Positions 48,102 through 62,906 are shown, numbered from the stretch's first letter. The stretch is DNA of 64,000 nt from Bostrychus sinensis (GCA_020698575.1 CM036247.1:25210431-25274430); one strand, 5' to 3'. The notes: generated by a model from the sequence alone, not told the origin. Program-made: numbers and translations.

Positions 48102-51100
48102 TTAAAAGTGTGACTTTCTCAACACAGAGATCAGTGCAGGCTGAGAAGTTGTATATTTCAGAGTTTTGCTGTTAAAAGCCTGACAGCTGTAGTTTCCACT
48201 GTGGTTCATCTGGACATTCACCAGTTTTATCTGTGCTCCAGTAAAAGACAACAACTCTCCATTTAAAAGCCATTTAAACTGAGCTTCAGGTCTGGAGTCA
48301 GCTGAGCAGGACAGAGAGATGTCTGACCCTTCCTCATGATATTCATTTGATGGAGAAGTCTTCAAAATGACATCATCAGGGCCGTCTGAAAAATATGCAT
48401 AATAGCTTGGATAAAAATATATACTTTGATTTTATACTGGATTGTTTGTGTACATTTAACTGTGCTTGTTCATGACTCACAGCTGACAGAGAGGTTTACT
48501 GGGTCACTGGTGCTGCTGCTGACAGGATTAGACACTTTACATGTGAACGGTCCCTGGTCATAGCGGCTCACACTGACTATAGTGAGAGTGGAGCCTCCAT
48601 CAGTGAGGTGGACTCTGTCACTGGCTGTGACCTCAGAGCTGTGGTTCAACCACAGGAAAGACAGAGAGGTCCCAGAGGCAGAGCAGGACAGACTTAAAGA
48701 ATCAAACTCCACCAGGTCTGTGCTGTTAGCTCTTACTGTCACATTAGACACTGGCTCTGTGGAAGAAATGCAAGAGGAGAGATCGTAATAGGTTTTCTCC
48801 AGAGGAACAACTTCTAAACCATTTCTGGCTGAATGTTGGTTTTTAAGGAGTGTTACATAAAATATTACATTTTGTATAAATAATTTATTGTAAACAAATG
48901 TATCCTAGTCAGCTGTTCTTCCATGATTTTGTGCTAGCATTTTGTCCTATTTTCTTTATGTGGAATTTCTATTACTGTAATGTTACAGAGTAAAGTACTA
49001 ATTACTATACATTGCAATATATATCATAATTTATTTAAATCAAAATGATTTAATTCAATCAATCCTGATGATACTCATATTGTAATTATATACAGTTACC
49101 AATTTTGTGTAATTAACTTATTTGTGCTACTTATCAGTGATGGGATGATGATACCTCAAGGAGTGTATTGACACATTACACAAACTGTGTTGACACTGTA
49201 TTTGTCACTCGATAGCAACCTCTGCAGTAGTTCTAAAATCACTGCAGGTAAACAAAATGAAAATAAGATGGAAAAGCTTACATGCTGCATGCCTTCATCA
49301 GCATGTGAAATAATATTTAATCTTGATTTTATTGCTAGTATTTTACTTAAAATATGATCTCATCATTGTATAATTTCATTTGCACCATTTGTTTGCTGAG
49401 TTAAATTTTTATGAGAAGTGTTTAAAATTTGCTTAAAACCTTGTTTGTGTAAATGCTAAAATGAGATGGTATGTAAAATATAACAAAATTGTCGGTGAAA
49501 AATTCAGAGTTGAAATGTTTAACTTATGTATGGGATTTTGTTAACTTAAGTGTTTAATCATATGAAATAACACACTAAAAATGCATTCATTCATAGTTTT
49601 TATTGAGGAACAAAAGTTTTTGTAGTGTCTTTGCTCCAAGGCAATTTCTCCTCTTAGACTGAGACTCCTCATATTTCTGGCTCACCAAGTCTTTGATGGT
49701 CTAAAAATAACCATACAAATACTGTAATACCTCATGAATACATACAGTTCTATCTCTCTATCCACCGTACTCATTAATTAATTCAACCATACATTTCTTA
49801 AACATACCTTATATTACCAACATATGAGGGTGCAATAAGTTTTAGGATCTCCCTGAATCCCTCATTTTCAACAATGGTTGAGTGGCTGACAGTCTTTGAT
49901 GATTATCTTGACCACAGCCTCTTCCACTGTTTGTTAGGAACTGCAAGCCAAAAGGAAATATTTTGTTTAAATCTTGTTAAAGGACTGTAATTTTTACAAA
50001 CAATATTACAGAGTCACACTGAGCCTTTTGTGTGTAATAAACTATTTTTGAAAATTCAAAATTTTTTTGTGAGAATTTCAACATACCTGGGGTACTCCCA
50101 GGAGTATCTGCCAGTTCTTCATTGCCATGCCGAGCTCTATAATGCCTCAGCATTGATAAAGTGCTCTTGTTGATGTAAGATAGCTACAATAAAATAAAGT
50201 TAAGTTAATTTATCTGAAAACAATTCAAACCTATTACCAGAAAAGGGTAGAAACATATTTAATTAACAAAACTAACAGTAAACAATGCCCAAAGGAGAAA
50301 AAGATTTACCTTATCAAAAGATCAAAATTATTCCAGACTGGGGAAAACTTCCTGGAACGGTCCATGAAGTCAGAAGTGGAAGCAAAGCAAAAATCCAACA
50401 GGCACAGCAACAGCAACAGGAAACACAGTTTGGTCTCCATCCAACAAATCCGCAACATGTCAATACAGTTTGTTTCCTTATAAACACAATTTGGTGCAGC
50501 ACATCCAAACGACACAGTTCCTGTATCGGTCACATGATTTTTTCTCAAAGCGATACACGCACCAATACGGGTTTCACTCTTGAGCACTTGGCACAGTGCT
50601 GACGCACCAGTGTTGTTCGTCCCATCACTGCTACTATTATATTGTAATTAATTCTTGTTAATTGAAAAATTCTTCAATAGACCATTTCCCTCTCACCACA
50701 CAGTAATTATCTGCATTATAATTTTCTTTTCTTCAATATCAAAGTGTATTCATGTGTCACTTACCCAGTGTTGGGTTAGTGACTCAAAAAAGTAACTAAT
50801 TACAGATTACTAGTTACTTTTTTAAAAAGTAATATATTACTTTACTTAGTTACTGACTCACGAAAGTAACTTAGTTACTTTACTTCTGGATTACTTCCTA
50901 ACAGGAAGGCCTAAATTAACCCAATTCTAAATAGAAGAAGCCTATAACCTAACTTTTGCCCTAACCAGCATTTATAATATTAATACAGGAGTTTTTTAAG
51001 CTGCATTCATTTCAGCAGCAGGGCAGCCTGACACAGCAAATACTGCCCTTTAAGTTCTCCTGCCTCTGCTCCTGTGCAGCGTTCAAGTCCCGTGGACACA

Positions 51101-52012
51101 GTTTTATTTCACTACACTGAAGCTAAAATGCACTTGTTGTTTGCGCCAAAGCGGTGCACGTCTCTTCTTTCCCCGCTGACAGCAGCAGCAGCTGCATGCA
51201 CCCCGACGCACGCGGAGAGGGATCAGCGCGCGGACAGGACGAGTGGCCGCTGCGCGCATAAAGAGGAGCAGAGAAGGGAACGGATGAAAATAAGTTAGGA
51301 AACGTATTAGCGCTAATCGTTTAATGCATTTTCATTCCGTGTCCTTGCGGTAAACTGCAGGTAAATGAAACTGACTGTAGTGACTGTAACGCGAGTAAAT
51401 AACTGGGTATTTTGTTAGTAACTGTAATATTATTACTGGGGGCACAAAAGCAACGCGTTACCCGCTGCGTTACTGACGATTGTAATCTCGTTACTGTCAC
51501 TCGTTACTTTGTAACGCGTTACTCCCAACACTGCACTTACCATATACATTCAGTGTGGTGACTCCAACCATTGGTGGACTTTCTGCTGGTATAATGTTAA
51601 CTGTGTAGCCACCAGTGTCATTTAGAGCCACGTTCCTGAGCTCCAGAGATCCAGTAGAGATGAACAGAGTGATCCTGCCTTCATACTCTGGACCAGTAAA
51701 GTTACCAGTATTTGAAGTGATTATATTTTTAGTGCCGAGCTGCCATATTATAGATATAAATGGTGTTTGTGTTGGATCCAGAGCTGTGGTGAACATCACA
51801 GAGCCTCCCTCAGTAGCATTCACAGTATCATGTGGTAACAGACCAGCTCCTGAGGTCAAACCTGGAGGGTAATAACACATCACTCTTAAATATATTAGGT
51901 AGGCATAGAAGGTAGCATAAGATATAACTTAACATACACCATATTTCATTAAAGTCTTAAAACTGTTCTTACCAAGTACAACACCAAGAATGATGACATG
52001 TATCAGACTCAT
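48102..52012 (-). CDS. CEACAM-like gene 8: N-A-B, probably secreted
   Basis: Exons: signal 51973-52012 (MSLIHVIILGVVLG, as in gene 7); N 51541-51861; A 48481-48756; B with terminal extension 48102-48385. Total 921 nt, 306 codons, no internal stop. The B exon donor, GTATGT or GTAAGT in genes 7 and 6, is here GAAAGT, so the exon runs on to add Arg-Lys-Ser-His-Phe and a stop at 48102-48104. AATAAA lies 20 bases later on the coding strand (48078-48083). No TM exon exists before the hAT element at 47727. The product would be a soluble three-domain protein. Alternatively this is a dying duplicate. The intron between N and A carries two hAT-type inserts. Confidence 0.72.
49135..50630 (-). mobile_element. 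hAT-type element with BED-finger transposase remnants
   Basis: The ends are CAGTGATGGGATGA and, reversed, CAGTGATGGGACGAAC. They are flanked by CTACTTAT (49127-49134) and CTACTATT (50631-50638), a near-matching 8-bp duplication. On the minus strand, exon-like pieces encode RKFSPVWNNFDL (about 50309-50400), then TLSMLRHYRARH (exon 50087-50183 with GT..AG), together the shape of a BED zinc finger. A last piece ends LGAKTLQKLLFLNKNY (about 49590-49700), like the C-terminal dimerisation segment of hAT transposases. The catalytic core is missing. It is inserted in the intron between the N and A exons of gene 8. Confidence 0.7.
50766..51533. mobile_element. hAT-type MITE inserted at the N-exon splice donor of gene 8
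   Basis: The ends are CAGTGTTGGG and CCCAACACTG, with perfect 8-bp duplications CACTTACC at 50758-50765 and 51534-51541. It is rich in GTTACT/AGTAAC motifs near both ends. No transposase. The right-hand duplication contains the last base of the N exon and the donor GTAAGTG, so the splice site survives. Confidence 0.9.
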
Positions 52013-52132
52013 ATCTGCTGTAGTCTGTAGTTTTAGCTTCACCAGTTTCAGCTGGACATAGTGCAAATAAGAGAACTCATATAAGTACTGTGGTGGAGCA
52101 TACTCTAATCTGGCATCGTCACAACCTACTTT

Positions 52133-52144
52133 GATTAATTATTA
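52133..52144 (-). promoter_or_regulatory. Shared promoter block, gene 8
   Basis: GATTAATTATTA on the plus strand, preceded by TAATCTGG and ACAACCTACTT as in gene 7. A TATA-like CTCATATAAG lies at about 52077-52086. Confidence 0.45.
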
Positions 52145-52149
52145 TACTC

Positions 52150-54388
<2,239 letters not shown>

Positions 54389-54884
54389 TATATATTCAAC
54401 TTCTGCATTTGCTTTTGCTTTTTTTTTTTTTTTTTTTTTTTTTTGAGCTTGTGAAAAAAAAAGGTGTGCGGGCAGAGTGTATCATTGGAAAGAAAAAAGG
54501 AAAAAACAAAAAGAAAACCTTTTGCCAACAGGAAATGAATACAGTTTCTGATTGAGGAAATTAGCAAAGGTCTAATTTTATTTTTAAAATGGCATGCACA
54601 GTCATTAATAAAATTGTATTGTTGTAAGAATATGTACAATGCAATGCAACAAATATCTCACATTTCACTGTAGCAACATGAATAAATAAAGCGAACAAAT
54701 ACTAACAAAATGTTTTAGAAGGTGCATTTGTTAAAGCAAAATGATATACTGTTTTCTGTAGAAGAAAAGATTTATTTGTTTTATTTGTCTCTAGTCATTC
54801 TTAATAAACAGGATTGGTCAGAATGTATGGCTTTTCTTTTGTTTTAGATTAGCAATCAACTGCTTATGTTTTATGAGTAGAATA

Positions 54885-57800
54885 CTATAGATTTTGGTCA
54901 TATATCGAGTCATTTTGATAGACACGCTTATTGTTTTCCTCTGTGTAAAAGTTACTATTTTCAAAAGTATTTTGTGAGGGATGTCTGTCTTCAGGACCTG
55001 TGCAACATAAGAAAAATTACTAACACAGTAAATCACAGCTCTTTATTGCTCATATATTAAATTAAATGACTACTTACTGTTATTGTTCGGCCTTTTACCA
55101 GCTCTAAATCAGAAAGTCACACATAATATTGTTAGTGTAAGTTTGTTTATGATACAGATGAAATATAGAAATCAGATATTGTGCTGATGACTTACTGGTA
55201 TTTATAAATATAGACCCCTCCACCAACCGCTGCAGCTATAACTACTAAACATCCAATGGTTATTCCAGCGATGGCTCCAGCTGAGAGAGCTGAAGGTGAT
55301 TCTAAACACAGTAAAACACATGAAAATATCTAACAGAGCATTGCATTGTCATAGTCAGTACCACACCATACCGAGAGCTTTACTATCTAAGAAACCCACC
55401 ATGGAGAAAAAAAAATATACATATATTTTTTTTACAAACTAGGGATTAATTACTCAATTAATCAATAACCTAATAAGAAACCTACCAGTTGTGTAAATCC
55501 CTTTACCAAGTGGCTAAAAACAAAAATGTTTCATAGCATTCAGTCGTTGCTGATTTGTATGACCCTAAACAAATGCAATGTGTGAAATCTGTGGTATGTA
55601 GTATTTATCATTATTATTATTATATGGAATGATCTTCTATAAACAAATATAGCATTGCTCTTGAACGCAGGAATTACACAACCTTAGTAGTAAAATGGAT
55701 CTATATTATGGCTATGTAAGATTAAATTTGTGACGCTGTTTCTTGACACATGAACCATAGGAACAGCGCATTCACCTTCTTCAGTTACACAAATGGCCTA
55801 TGTCCCAAACTGCAATGTAGCATGTCATCTACAAACAGTTAGATAATATTCAGGCAAAATATTTTAAGAACAGGGAAGTAAGAGTAACATTACTAAGTTA
55901 CGCCCTGTTTGAGAAGCATTGGTTTTACTGTCACTGGGCTAAACTCCTTATGATTTATCTAATAATACACTATTTAAGGATGCATCTAAATAGAAAGCAT
56001 ACATCAACTTGACTTTAGAGTCTTGTGACAGCAGGGAAAACCTATTATTAAAAATAGGTAGAGTTTTTATTTTTATTTATTTTTGTGAACATAATTTGAT
56101 TGGATATGTTTTGTAAATAGAGTGAAATTTGTAAAAATGGTTACAGGAGAAGCAGATTTTTTTCATTTGAGATCTCCTGTTTGGAGGGGGGCAGCAACCA
56201 CTCACAGAAACAATGACATCTAGTGGGTTTTCTGAGCATAACAATCTCAACCAAGAAGTAGATAGTACCCCTTGTCCTGAAGATATGTGGGTCATTCTGC
56301 ATTCACAAAAGTCTACAACAATCTATGAGACTGGATCAGTATTGCTTGATGTATTGGTCTACATTTACCTGTTACAAGGACAGTGTGGGATGCTTCAGTT
56401 GTTTCCATGGTGATATCATTTGTGGCTCGACAGATGTACTCCCCACTGTCTGAATTTCCAGTTGTGTCTTTAGTATATTCAGATGAATGAGCTATCGTTG
56501 TTCCATTCTTTCTCCAGATGTAACTTGCAGCTGGTACAGAGTCAGCAGAGCAACTTAATTTTATCATAGTTTTCTCTTGTACCTCTTTTGGACCTGAGAT
56601 TTGAACATCTTCTGGTCCATCTGAAAAACGCAAAGAAAAGAAGCATGTTGTGCAATAAACACATAATAAACATCATATATTGTTGACTGACACTTACAGA
56701 TCACAACCATGTAGTAAGTTGCTTCCTGGCTGCTGATGGGGTTGCTGATGTTACAGGTGTATCTGCCACTGTCTTTTCTGTTCAGGACTCTAATGGACAA
56801 TACTTGATTTTGATCATAAAACACAATGTTTTCCGAGGATTTTAGAGGCAAACCATTCTTCATCCACTCTCTGGTGAAGATGGAGCCAGAGGCATCACAG
56901 GTTAGGTTCAGTGAAGTTCCCTCAGCTGTTTTTTGTGTGGATGGTGTGACCTGAGCATCTGTTATAATCTCTGTGGGAGAAAATATAAGTGGCATCAAAA
57001 ACCTTACCTTAATTAAGAGAAACATGTTATAACTGGTGCAATTTTTCATTAGTGGCTCATTGCCCGACATACTTTTTGACATAGAAACAACATAGAAAGT
57101 GAAAATGTAACTGTTGGCTGTTACTGGAATTTTCACTGATAATTTTTTATGATAATAACTGTACGTAACTGATAATAACACATCATGCAAATCACCATGC
57201 ATTCTTTAGACATTACTTCATGGATAAAATTTCATTAAGCTTCTGAAATTAAAATGGGTTCATGGGTTTTCTTTTATGACCTCATAAATGAAGTAACCAG
57301 GGCGAAACGCTACTACTGGTGCATGCACTGTTTTATACACGTCTTTACACATCATTTTGGTATTTCAGATTCTGGTAAAACCTAACTTATTATGAAATAC
57401 TAACTAACTAAACAAATAATTTAACAAATTAGCAATGATTATTTATAATAAAATATACATTAACATTAATACATATTGAAATGTGATTGATTTTATAATC
57501 AACGTTTACTTAAGGTAAAGCTTCACTCACCTGATACGTTCAGTGTAGTGAGTCCATTCATTAGTGAACCATTCGCTGATTTAATGGTAACATTGTATTC
57601 TCCGCTGTCACTAAGAGTCATGTTCCTGAGCTCCAGAGATCCAGTCGACATGAACAGAGTGATCCTGCCTTCATACTCTGGACCAGTAGTGTTAGTAGCA
57701 GCAGAAGTGATTATGTTTCTAGAGGCAAACTTCCATTCTATAAACACAAATGGTGCTTGTGCTGGATCTGGTAATGTAGTGAACATAACAGTGTCTCCCA

Positions 57801-58092
57801 CGGCTGCATTCACAGTATCATGCGGTAACAAACCAACCCCTGAAGTTAAACCTGTAGGATAACACATAATACTATAATAAGGCCTTTATTGCTGCAAGTA
57901 CAGTAAACATATCATTAATAGCAATGAGGTAAATGTTGTTCATAATTTTGTTGCAAAGTGATTTGTCGTTATATTAAGAAGCGTTATTCTAAGCATTTTT
58001 ACAGAAATTACGAGGTGATCTTAAAGAGCATGTAGGTCATCAGTGTTCTTACCTAATCCAGCTCCAATGATGAACAAATGTATCAGACCCAT
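54885..58092 (-). CDS. CEACAM-like gene 9: N-A-B-TM with VYQN tail
   Basis: Exons: signal 58053-58092 (MGLIHLFIIGAGLG); N 57531-57851; A 56698-56970; B 56369-56620; TM 55196-55301; microexon 55078-55103; tail 54885-54997. Total 1131 nt, 376 codons, every junction in phase and no lesion seen, so this is the cleanest TM gene of the array. The N domain has FIEWKF and GEYNVTI without Cys. The A domain has LTCDASG...YTCNISNPISS and the B domain LSCSADS...YICRATND. The TM helix (ITIGCLVVIAAAVGGGVYIY) is followed by KYQAGKRP. The tail has KRVYQNDSIYDQNL at its end; VYQN keeps the pYxN pattern of genes 6 and 7, but there is only one copy and the upstream motif has become NFYTEEN. Confidence 0.88.
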
Positions 58093-58160
58093 TTTGAATG
58101 TAGAACAATATTTTTTTTGTTTTGCATTAGACGTTTCAGCAAGACATGGAGTCAAAGGAG

Positions 58161-58259
58161 AACTCCATATAAGGAGGTATTATAGTGTTCAATTTTACAA
58201 CAGTTACCGTCACAGCTCCTTATCTGCCTGTGTTATGACATACCTTTATTAATAATTAT
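58161..58259 (-). promoter_or_regulatory. Promoter region of gene 9
   Basis: TATA-like CCATATAAGG at about 58164-58173, CTTATCT at 58219-58225 (AGATAAG on the coding strand) and TTTATTAATAATTAT at 58245-58259, in the same order as upstream of the other TM genes. About 70-165 bp before the start codon. Confidence 0.5.
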
Positions 58260-58299
58260 CTATGTACACTGCCACGTAAAACGTAGAGAAGCCATTACA

Positions 58300-59850
58300 T
58301 TTTTGTGAGATGAGTGAAAAGCATTTTACTGCAGATGCAAAACAATATTTACCTTCCCAAATTATATTCATTTAGTGAAAAAAAAGAGAAAATAGTTTGC
58401 AGGCATAGTAGTGTTTTTAAATATCCACACTGTTTTCTACAAAGTGTAATTGCATAATTGTACAGTTTCATTTTGTATAGGATGCTTCACTTTGTCACTT
58501 TACCTTGAGCTGTTGTTTACCTGTGTGTGCTGCTGCCAGTGTCATATTTGTTTGTGGCTAAATAGACAATAGATCATTTCAGCAATTACAATTTTGCAAA
58601 AGATTTCATTATTTTGTAGCCTTTTGGTTTATAAAGTTAATAGGTATTGATTGTAACTAAAATAAGCTACTACTCAGTATCTAATAAAACTGAGCAAATC
58701 AACCAAATCTATGTCAAAATGAATAGAATGTTGCTACAAGCTAGTTGAAGAAGCTGTGATGTAAATTTGTAATTAATAAAACCATGCAAATGTAAAGTGG
58801 ATAAATTTGAACTTAAACTTATTGCAAAGAGAATCAAATTTTTCTCTCAACTCAAATGTACTAAACCCTTAGTTAGTGGGAATAGACCAGCCAGATTACT
58901 GAAGTGAATAACAATGTATGACTAAGCTCTTTCATATCACAGAAGTAAAAAGTGTTTTAATATATTATCAAAATAATTCAAAATAAACTAAAACTATTTA
59001 AAAAAAAAAAAAGTTCCTGCAAGAAAATAAAAGTTGTAACCAATCCAGTCTGTATTATTTGTATGCATAGTTTCACAAAGAGCATTCATTGTGGCCAAAA
59101 GCAAGAATAAATACATGTGATCTATAATACAATACAATAATAGCCCATAGGCTGTGTGTAGGAAAGAATTAGTGTACTATAGGCTTCACAGGCATCACAA
59201 GAAAGTGTCACATGAGCCAGTTTTGAAAGCAACGAACAATTACTTATCCATTAATAAGGACAATAAAAATACAACAAATGAGTGAAACAATGGGGAAAAA
59301 TTAAAATTAAAATAATAATAATAATAATGATAATAATAATAAAAACACATACACTTTGTTTTTATTCCTGCCATTTAATGTAAAATCAATTGTTACTGCA
59401 TTTTGGCATCTATATAGTTTGTCCATTTTAAAAAGTCTATAATTAACATTTGTGGGATTTTAGATAATTTTTTCCACTATTAAGGACTATCAGTTATATG
59501 ATTATATTTGGTGTGAAGTCTATATGTTGTACATATATCTACAGACTGTTTCATATATTGGCATAACAAAGGTATTTTCTACTGCATATCTGTTCTCTGT
59601 TATTAATTTTTCTACTGTTTCACTTTATGTTATCATTTATTGTAATGTTATTGTTCTTTGTTGTTTATTTGTTGTCCTCAAAACCAGCTCATGTGACCGT
59701 TTCACATGACGCCTCCACACATAATTAAGAATATAACAATCAGTTGAGGTAAGCTAGGACCAAAACATTTTGCTCACGGCTGAGCAGTTCATTTTGGTTT
59801 TGGTTTTGCAGACCCAACCCCCCCTCCAAAAAAATAAAATAAATAAATAA
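58300..59850. other. Intergenic AT-rich DNA upstream of gene 9
   Basis: No gene recognised. Short AAT runs lie at about 59312-59342. Confidence 0.5.

Positions 59851-59853
<3 letters not shown>

Positions 59854-59929
<76 letters not shown>
59854..59929. repeat. (TA)n microsatellite
   Basis: About 76 bases of TA following a short AAAT run. Confidence 0.95.
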
Positions 59930-59931
<2 letters not shown>

Positions 59932-60282
59932 CCCTACTGCACGAACCATCCTGAAATACCAAACCACTTTGTGGAGACTGGAAAAGTCCAAGTTAGAAAA
60001 ATACAATAACTCCGTCCCACCACATGAGGGCGATAGTTTGCTGCATGGGTCTTGTGTACACCTGAAAGTAGCTTCACTGTACCCCCTTGGAAACATGCTC
60101 ACACCAAACATATTTATCCACAGTGCAGTGTTCCACCTGTTCTTCATGCTTTAGACATATATTTTTAACTCACATTTTGTATCTGTGTCGTTGACACTTA
60201 CCTAAGTTGATAGTTAATATTCTGTCTATTCTACGAACATTTATCCAACATTATTTCATTTGTATTTTTCCCATAGAATATA

Positions 60283-60885
60283 ATGGGGCCATGTGAATAC
60301 CAGGAGGAGGAGGAGGACTTGACTTCCATTAAAACAACATTTTTGAGACTGTACACTAAGGACAGGGAAGGAGGCAGAGGCCTGGTGAGTGTCACAACCA
60401 CTGTCCAGGATGAAACATCCAAGATCCTTGAATACATCAGGAAGATGGCCTCAACAGACGAAGTGCTTAGTGAATGTCTCAGGCAGTGGAAAACCAAGAA
60501 AGGGCTGGACTGAAGGACAGCACAGAGAAACTGATCATGGCTGCACAGCAATAGAGGCCCAGATCTACCATACAAGACAAGACCCCAGGTGCAGACTGTG
60601 CAAAGAGGCCCCTGAGACAATCCAGCACATAACTGCAGGCTGTAAGATGCTGGCAGGGAAAGCATACATGGAGCGTCATAACCAAGTGGCTGGTATAGTG
60701 TACAGGAACATCTGTGCAGAGTACAGTCTGGAAGTCCTGAGGTCAAGGTGGGAAACACCTCCAAAGGTGATGGAGAATGACTGAGCTAAGATCCTGTGGG
60801 ACTTCCAAATCCAGACCGACAAAATGGTAATGGTGAACCAACCAGACATTGTGGTGAGGAAAGCTGCTGGAAGAGTGGTGTAGGG
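60283..60885 (+). pseudogene. Non-LTR retrotransposon C-terminal fragment, part 1
   Basis: One frame reads TKDREGGRGLVSVTTTVQDE and ILEYIRKMASTDEVLSECLR. After a break, another frame reads IEAQIYHTRQDPRCRLCKEA with a Cys-x2-Cys-x8-His-x4-Cys knuckle (C...C...H...C in CRLCKEAPETIQHITAGC). AKILWDFQIQTDKMVM and NQPDIVV follow. I recall this as the C-terminal end of a fish non-LTR element. It has an internal deletion, a frameshift and a stop at 60782. Confidence 0.7.
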
Positions 60886-60889
60886 TACA

Positions 60890-62330
60890 TATATAAAAAT
60901 ATATACACTGAACTAAGACAAAGCTTAAGAGTAATAACTCCGCATTGGTACCAGTTAGCCTTGCGCTAACGTGCAGATTAAAACACCTAAACTAATGTCT
61001 TAAGAGGGAAGGATTGACCAGGAGGGACTCAGTTTAATAGATAAAGATCACCAAACTCAACTTAATTTAGATTAAGTGTAACGTTTATTTACACAATAAG
61101 GTGGAATAGTGTACTGAGGCACAGGTAAATATCGAAAGGAATGTAATTATGAACAGAACCGTTACGCAGAATTATTGATTAACTAATGATGAATTGCAGT
61201 GGAGTAAGTAATAAATTGACTTATTAAATTATTGGAAATTTAGGAATAAGGGAGAAGACTCTGAGACTATAAGTGCCAACTTTGTCAACATATACAACAC
61301 CGGTACCGTCTTCGGTGCAGGAGGGGAAGGTGGTGACGACAGCCAGCCTCCGGTTTCGGCCAGGGGCTCGGATGTTGTTCTTTGTCCTTTAGAGCCGCAG
61401 GGTGTCACAGGGTTGGCGTTCCCAGCTCCAAGCTGCGGGTCGTGTTGTGTCCTCCAAGCTCCACAGCCAGTCGCCAGGTGTCCCGTTATGTTGAACAGGA
61501 GCGTGATGCCGCTCAGGGAGAGTTTAGCTGTTGTCAGCGTAAGGCAGCGTCAAAGTCTCAGAGTATGGCAAATGTCCCTTTTAATGCCAAATGAAAAATT
61601 CAATAAAAATCCTTTCACAGCGATTCGAAACTTTAGAAGTATAACTTCTTAAAATAGCCGCTTTGGTCAAGGCAGCGATTGTTAAAGATGGCGGATGTTG
61701 CACGGCGCGAGGCTTTCCAAAATAAACTACAAAAATGATACTTGAACGAAAGTTTGGGCGACTTATTGTGAAAAGATGTTATCACCGGCAAGGTAAACTT
61801 AACGCAACAAAAATGACGAGAAGAAAAGAAAAATTAAACTTAAAAGACGAAGGAGAGACGGAGACGAGACAAAGACAAGACGAAGACTAGACAAAAACTA
61901 AAACTGAGGAATGTGGGCCGCACCCCAAGATAAGACTGGAAGGGTGTCTCGGTACAGCCCCCTGAACTGACAGTGGAGAGGATTCAAATTATCTCTGCTA
62001 GACACAAAGTAAATGTCATAAAAAGAAACGTGTCTTACTCCACTTCAATTTACGTACCTTTAAAACATGTTATATTTAACAGTTTGCACAAAACATAGCT
62101 ATGACATTTTCCTGTAAAGTAACATGTTAATGCATATAAAGTCTTTTAAACAGATGAGATGTGCCAGGTCTCGGGTTCTTATCAGAGAAGAGAGGAGACC
62201 TCTTCTGGCATTTTTATTGGTCTGCAGTTCGTATAGGACAGATTTATGTCTTTGTTTTGCATCCTTGGTGGGTAAGAGCAGACTTCTCGTCTCCTAAAGG
62301 AATGTCCATTTTTGATAGAATTTCAGCAGT
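60890..62330. other. Sequence splitting the non-LTR element
   Basis: No gene recognised. A GC-richer part at about 61290-61560 differs in composition from its surroundings and may be the regulatory end of another mobile element. I could not find matching ends. Confidence 0.35.
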
Positions 62331-62336
62331 GGTCCA

Positions 62337-62510
62337 GATCTCCTACAGTGGCTACAGCAGATCCCAGGAAAAACATCAGACATCTCAGTCCAGAAGAGTG
62401 CAGTCCTAAGAACAGCAAAGATACTGCGCAGAACCCTTAAGCTCCCAGGCCTCTGGTAGAGGACCCGAGCTTGGATGGATGAGACCACCCCCGGAGGGCG
62501 AGAGGACAAT
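62337..62510 (+). pseudogene. Non-LTR retrotransposon C-terminal fragment, part 2
   Basis: Reads WLQQIPGKTSDISVQKSAVL, then RTAKILRRTLKLPGLW and a stop at 62457-62459. It is followed by GGACCCGAGCTTGGATGG and an AT-rich 3' end. I recall this as the last residues of the same element as part 1, so the two pieces belong together with about 50 residues missing and 1.45 kb between them. Confidence 0.65.
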
Positions 62511-62783
62511 TTTTAAAAATATATATCATATATACCAATATTGTATTATTTTTATTTATTTATCTTTATTATTGTTATTTATTTATATTTTGGTCAATTA
62601 AAGGAGGATACAGAGACTGTCCAAGGTACTAGCTAAATGATTGCATAGGCCTACTCATATCACAAAGTTTCTCACTGGGAAGGAGTTCATACATCACATC
62701 CAAATTACATTTTAACCATAATTTCAAAATTCTAACAAAATAAATGTGTACAAGTAATATGGAAACAGTTTTATATAATATAC

Positions 62784-62832
62784 CAGTGATAATGATAGCA
62801 GTTATTACTGTCCTTAAATGATCTTGTTTCAT
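62784..62832 (-). pseudogene. Orphan CEACAM-like signal-peptide exon
   Basis: MKQDHLRTVITAIIITG, then a donor GTATAT in phase 1, as in every signal exon of the array. It is 49 nt long against 40-46 in the others. No N exon follows before gene 9. It stands upstream of repeat-filled DNA, with a promoter block like those of the other genes behind it. Most likely the 5' remnant of a tenth gene. Confidence 0.6.
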
Positions 62833-62906
62833 TTCACCAGGTTCAAAGTACTATCCAAAGGGAAATTTTATTATGAGGAAGTATTGTTGTGTTTTTAAAC
62901 AACATC

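Noticed and set aside
60231..60764. 177-codon minus-strand open frame
   Set aside because: Antisense to the non-LTR coding remnant, whose CysHis knuckle supports the plus strand.
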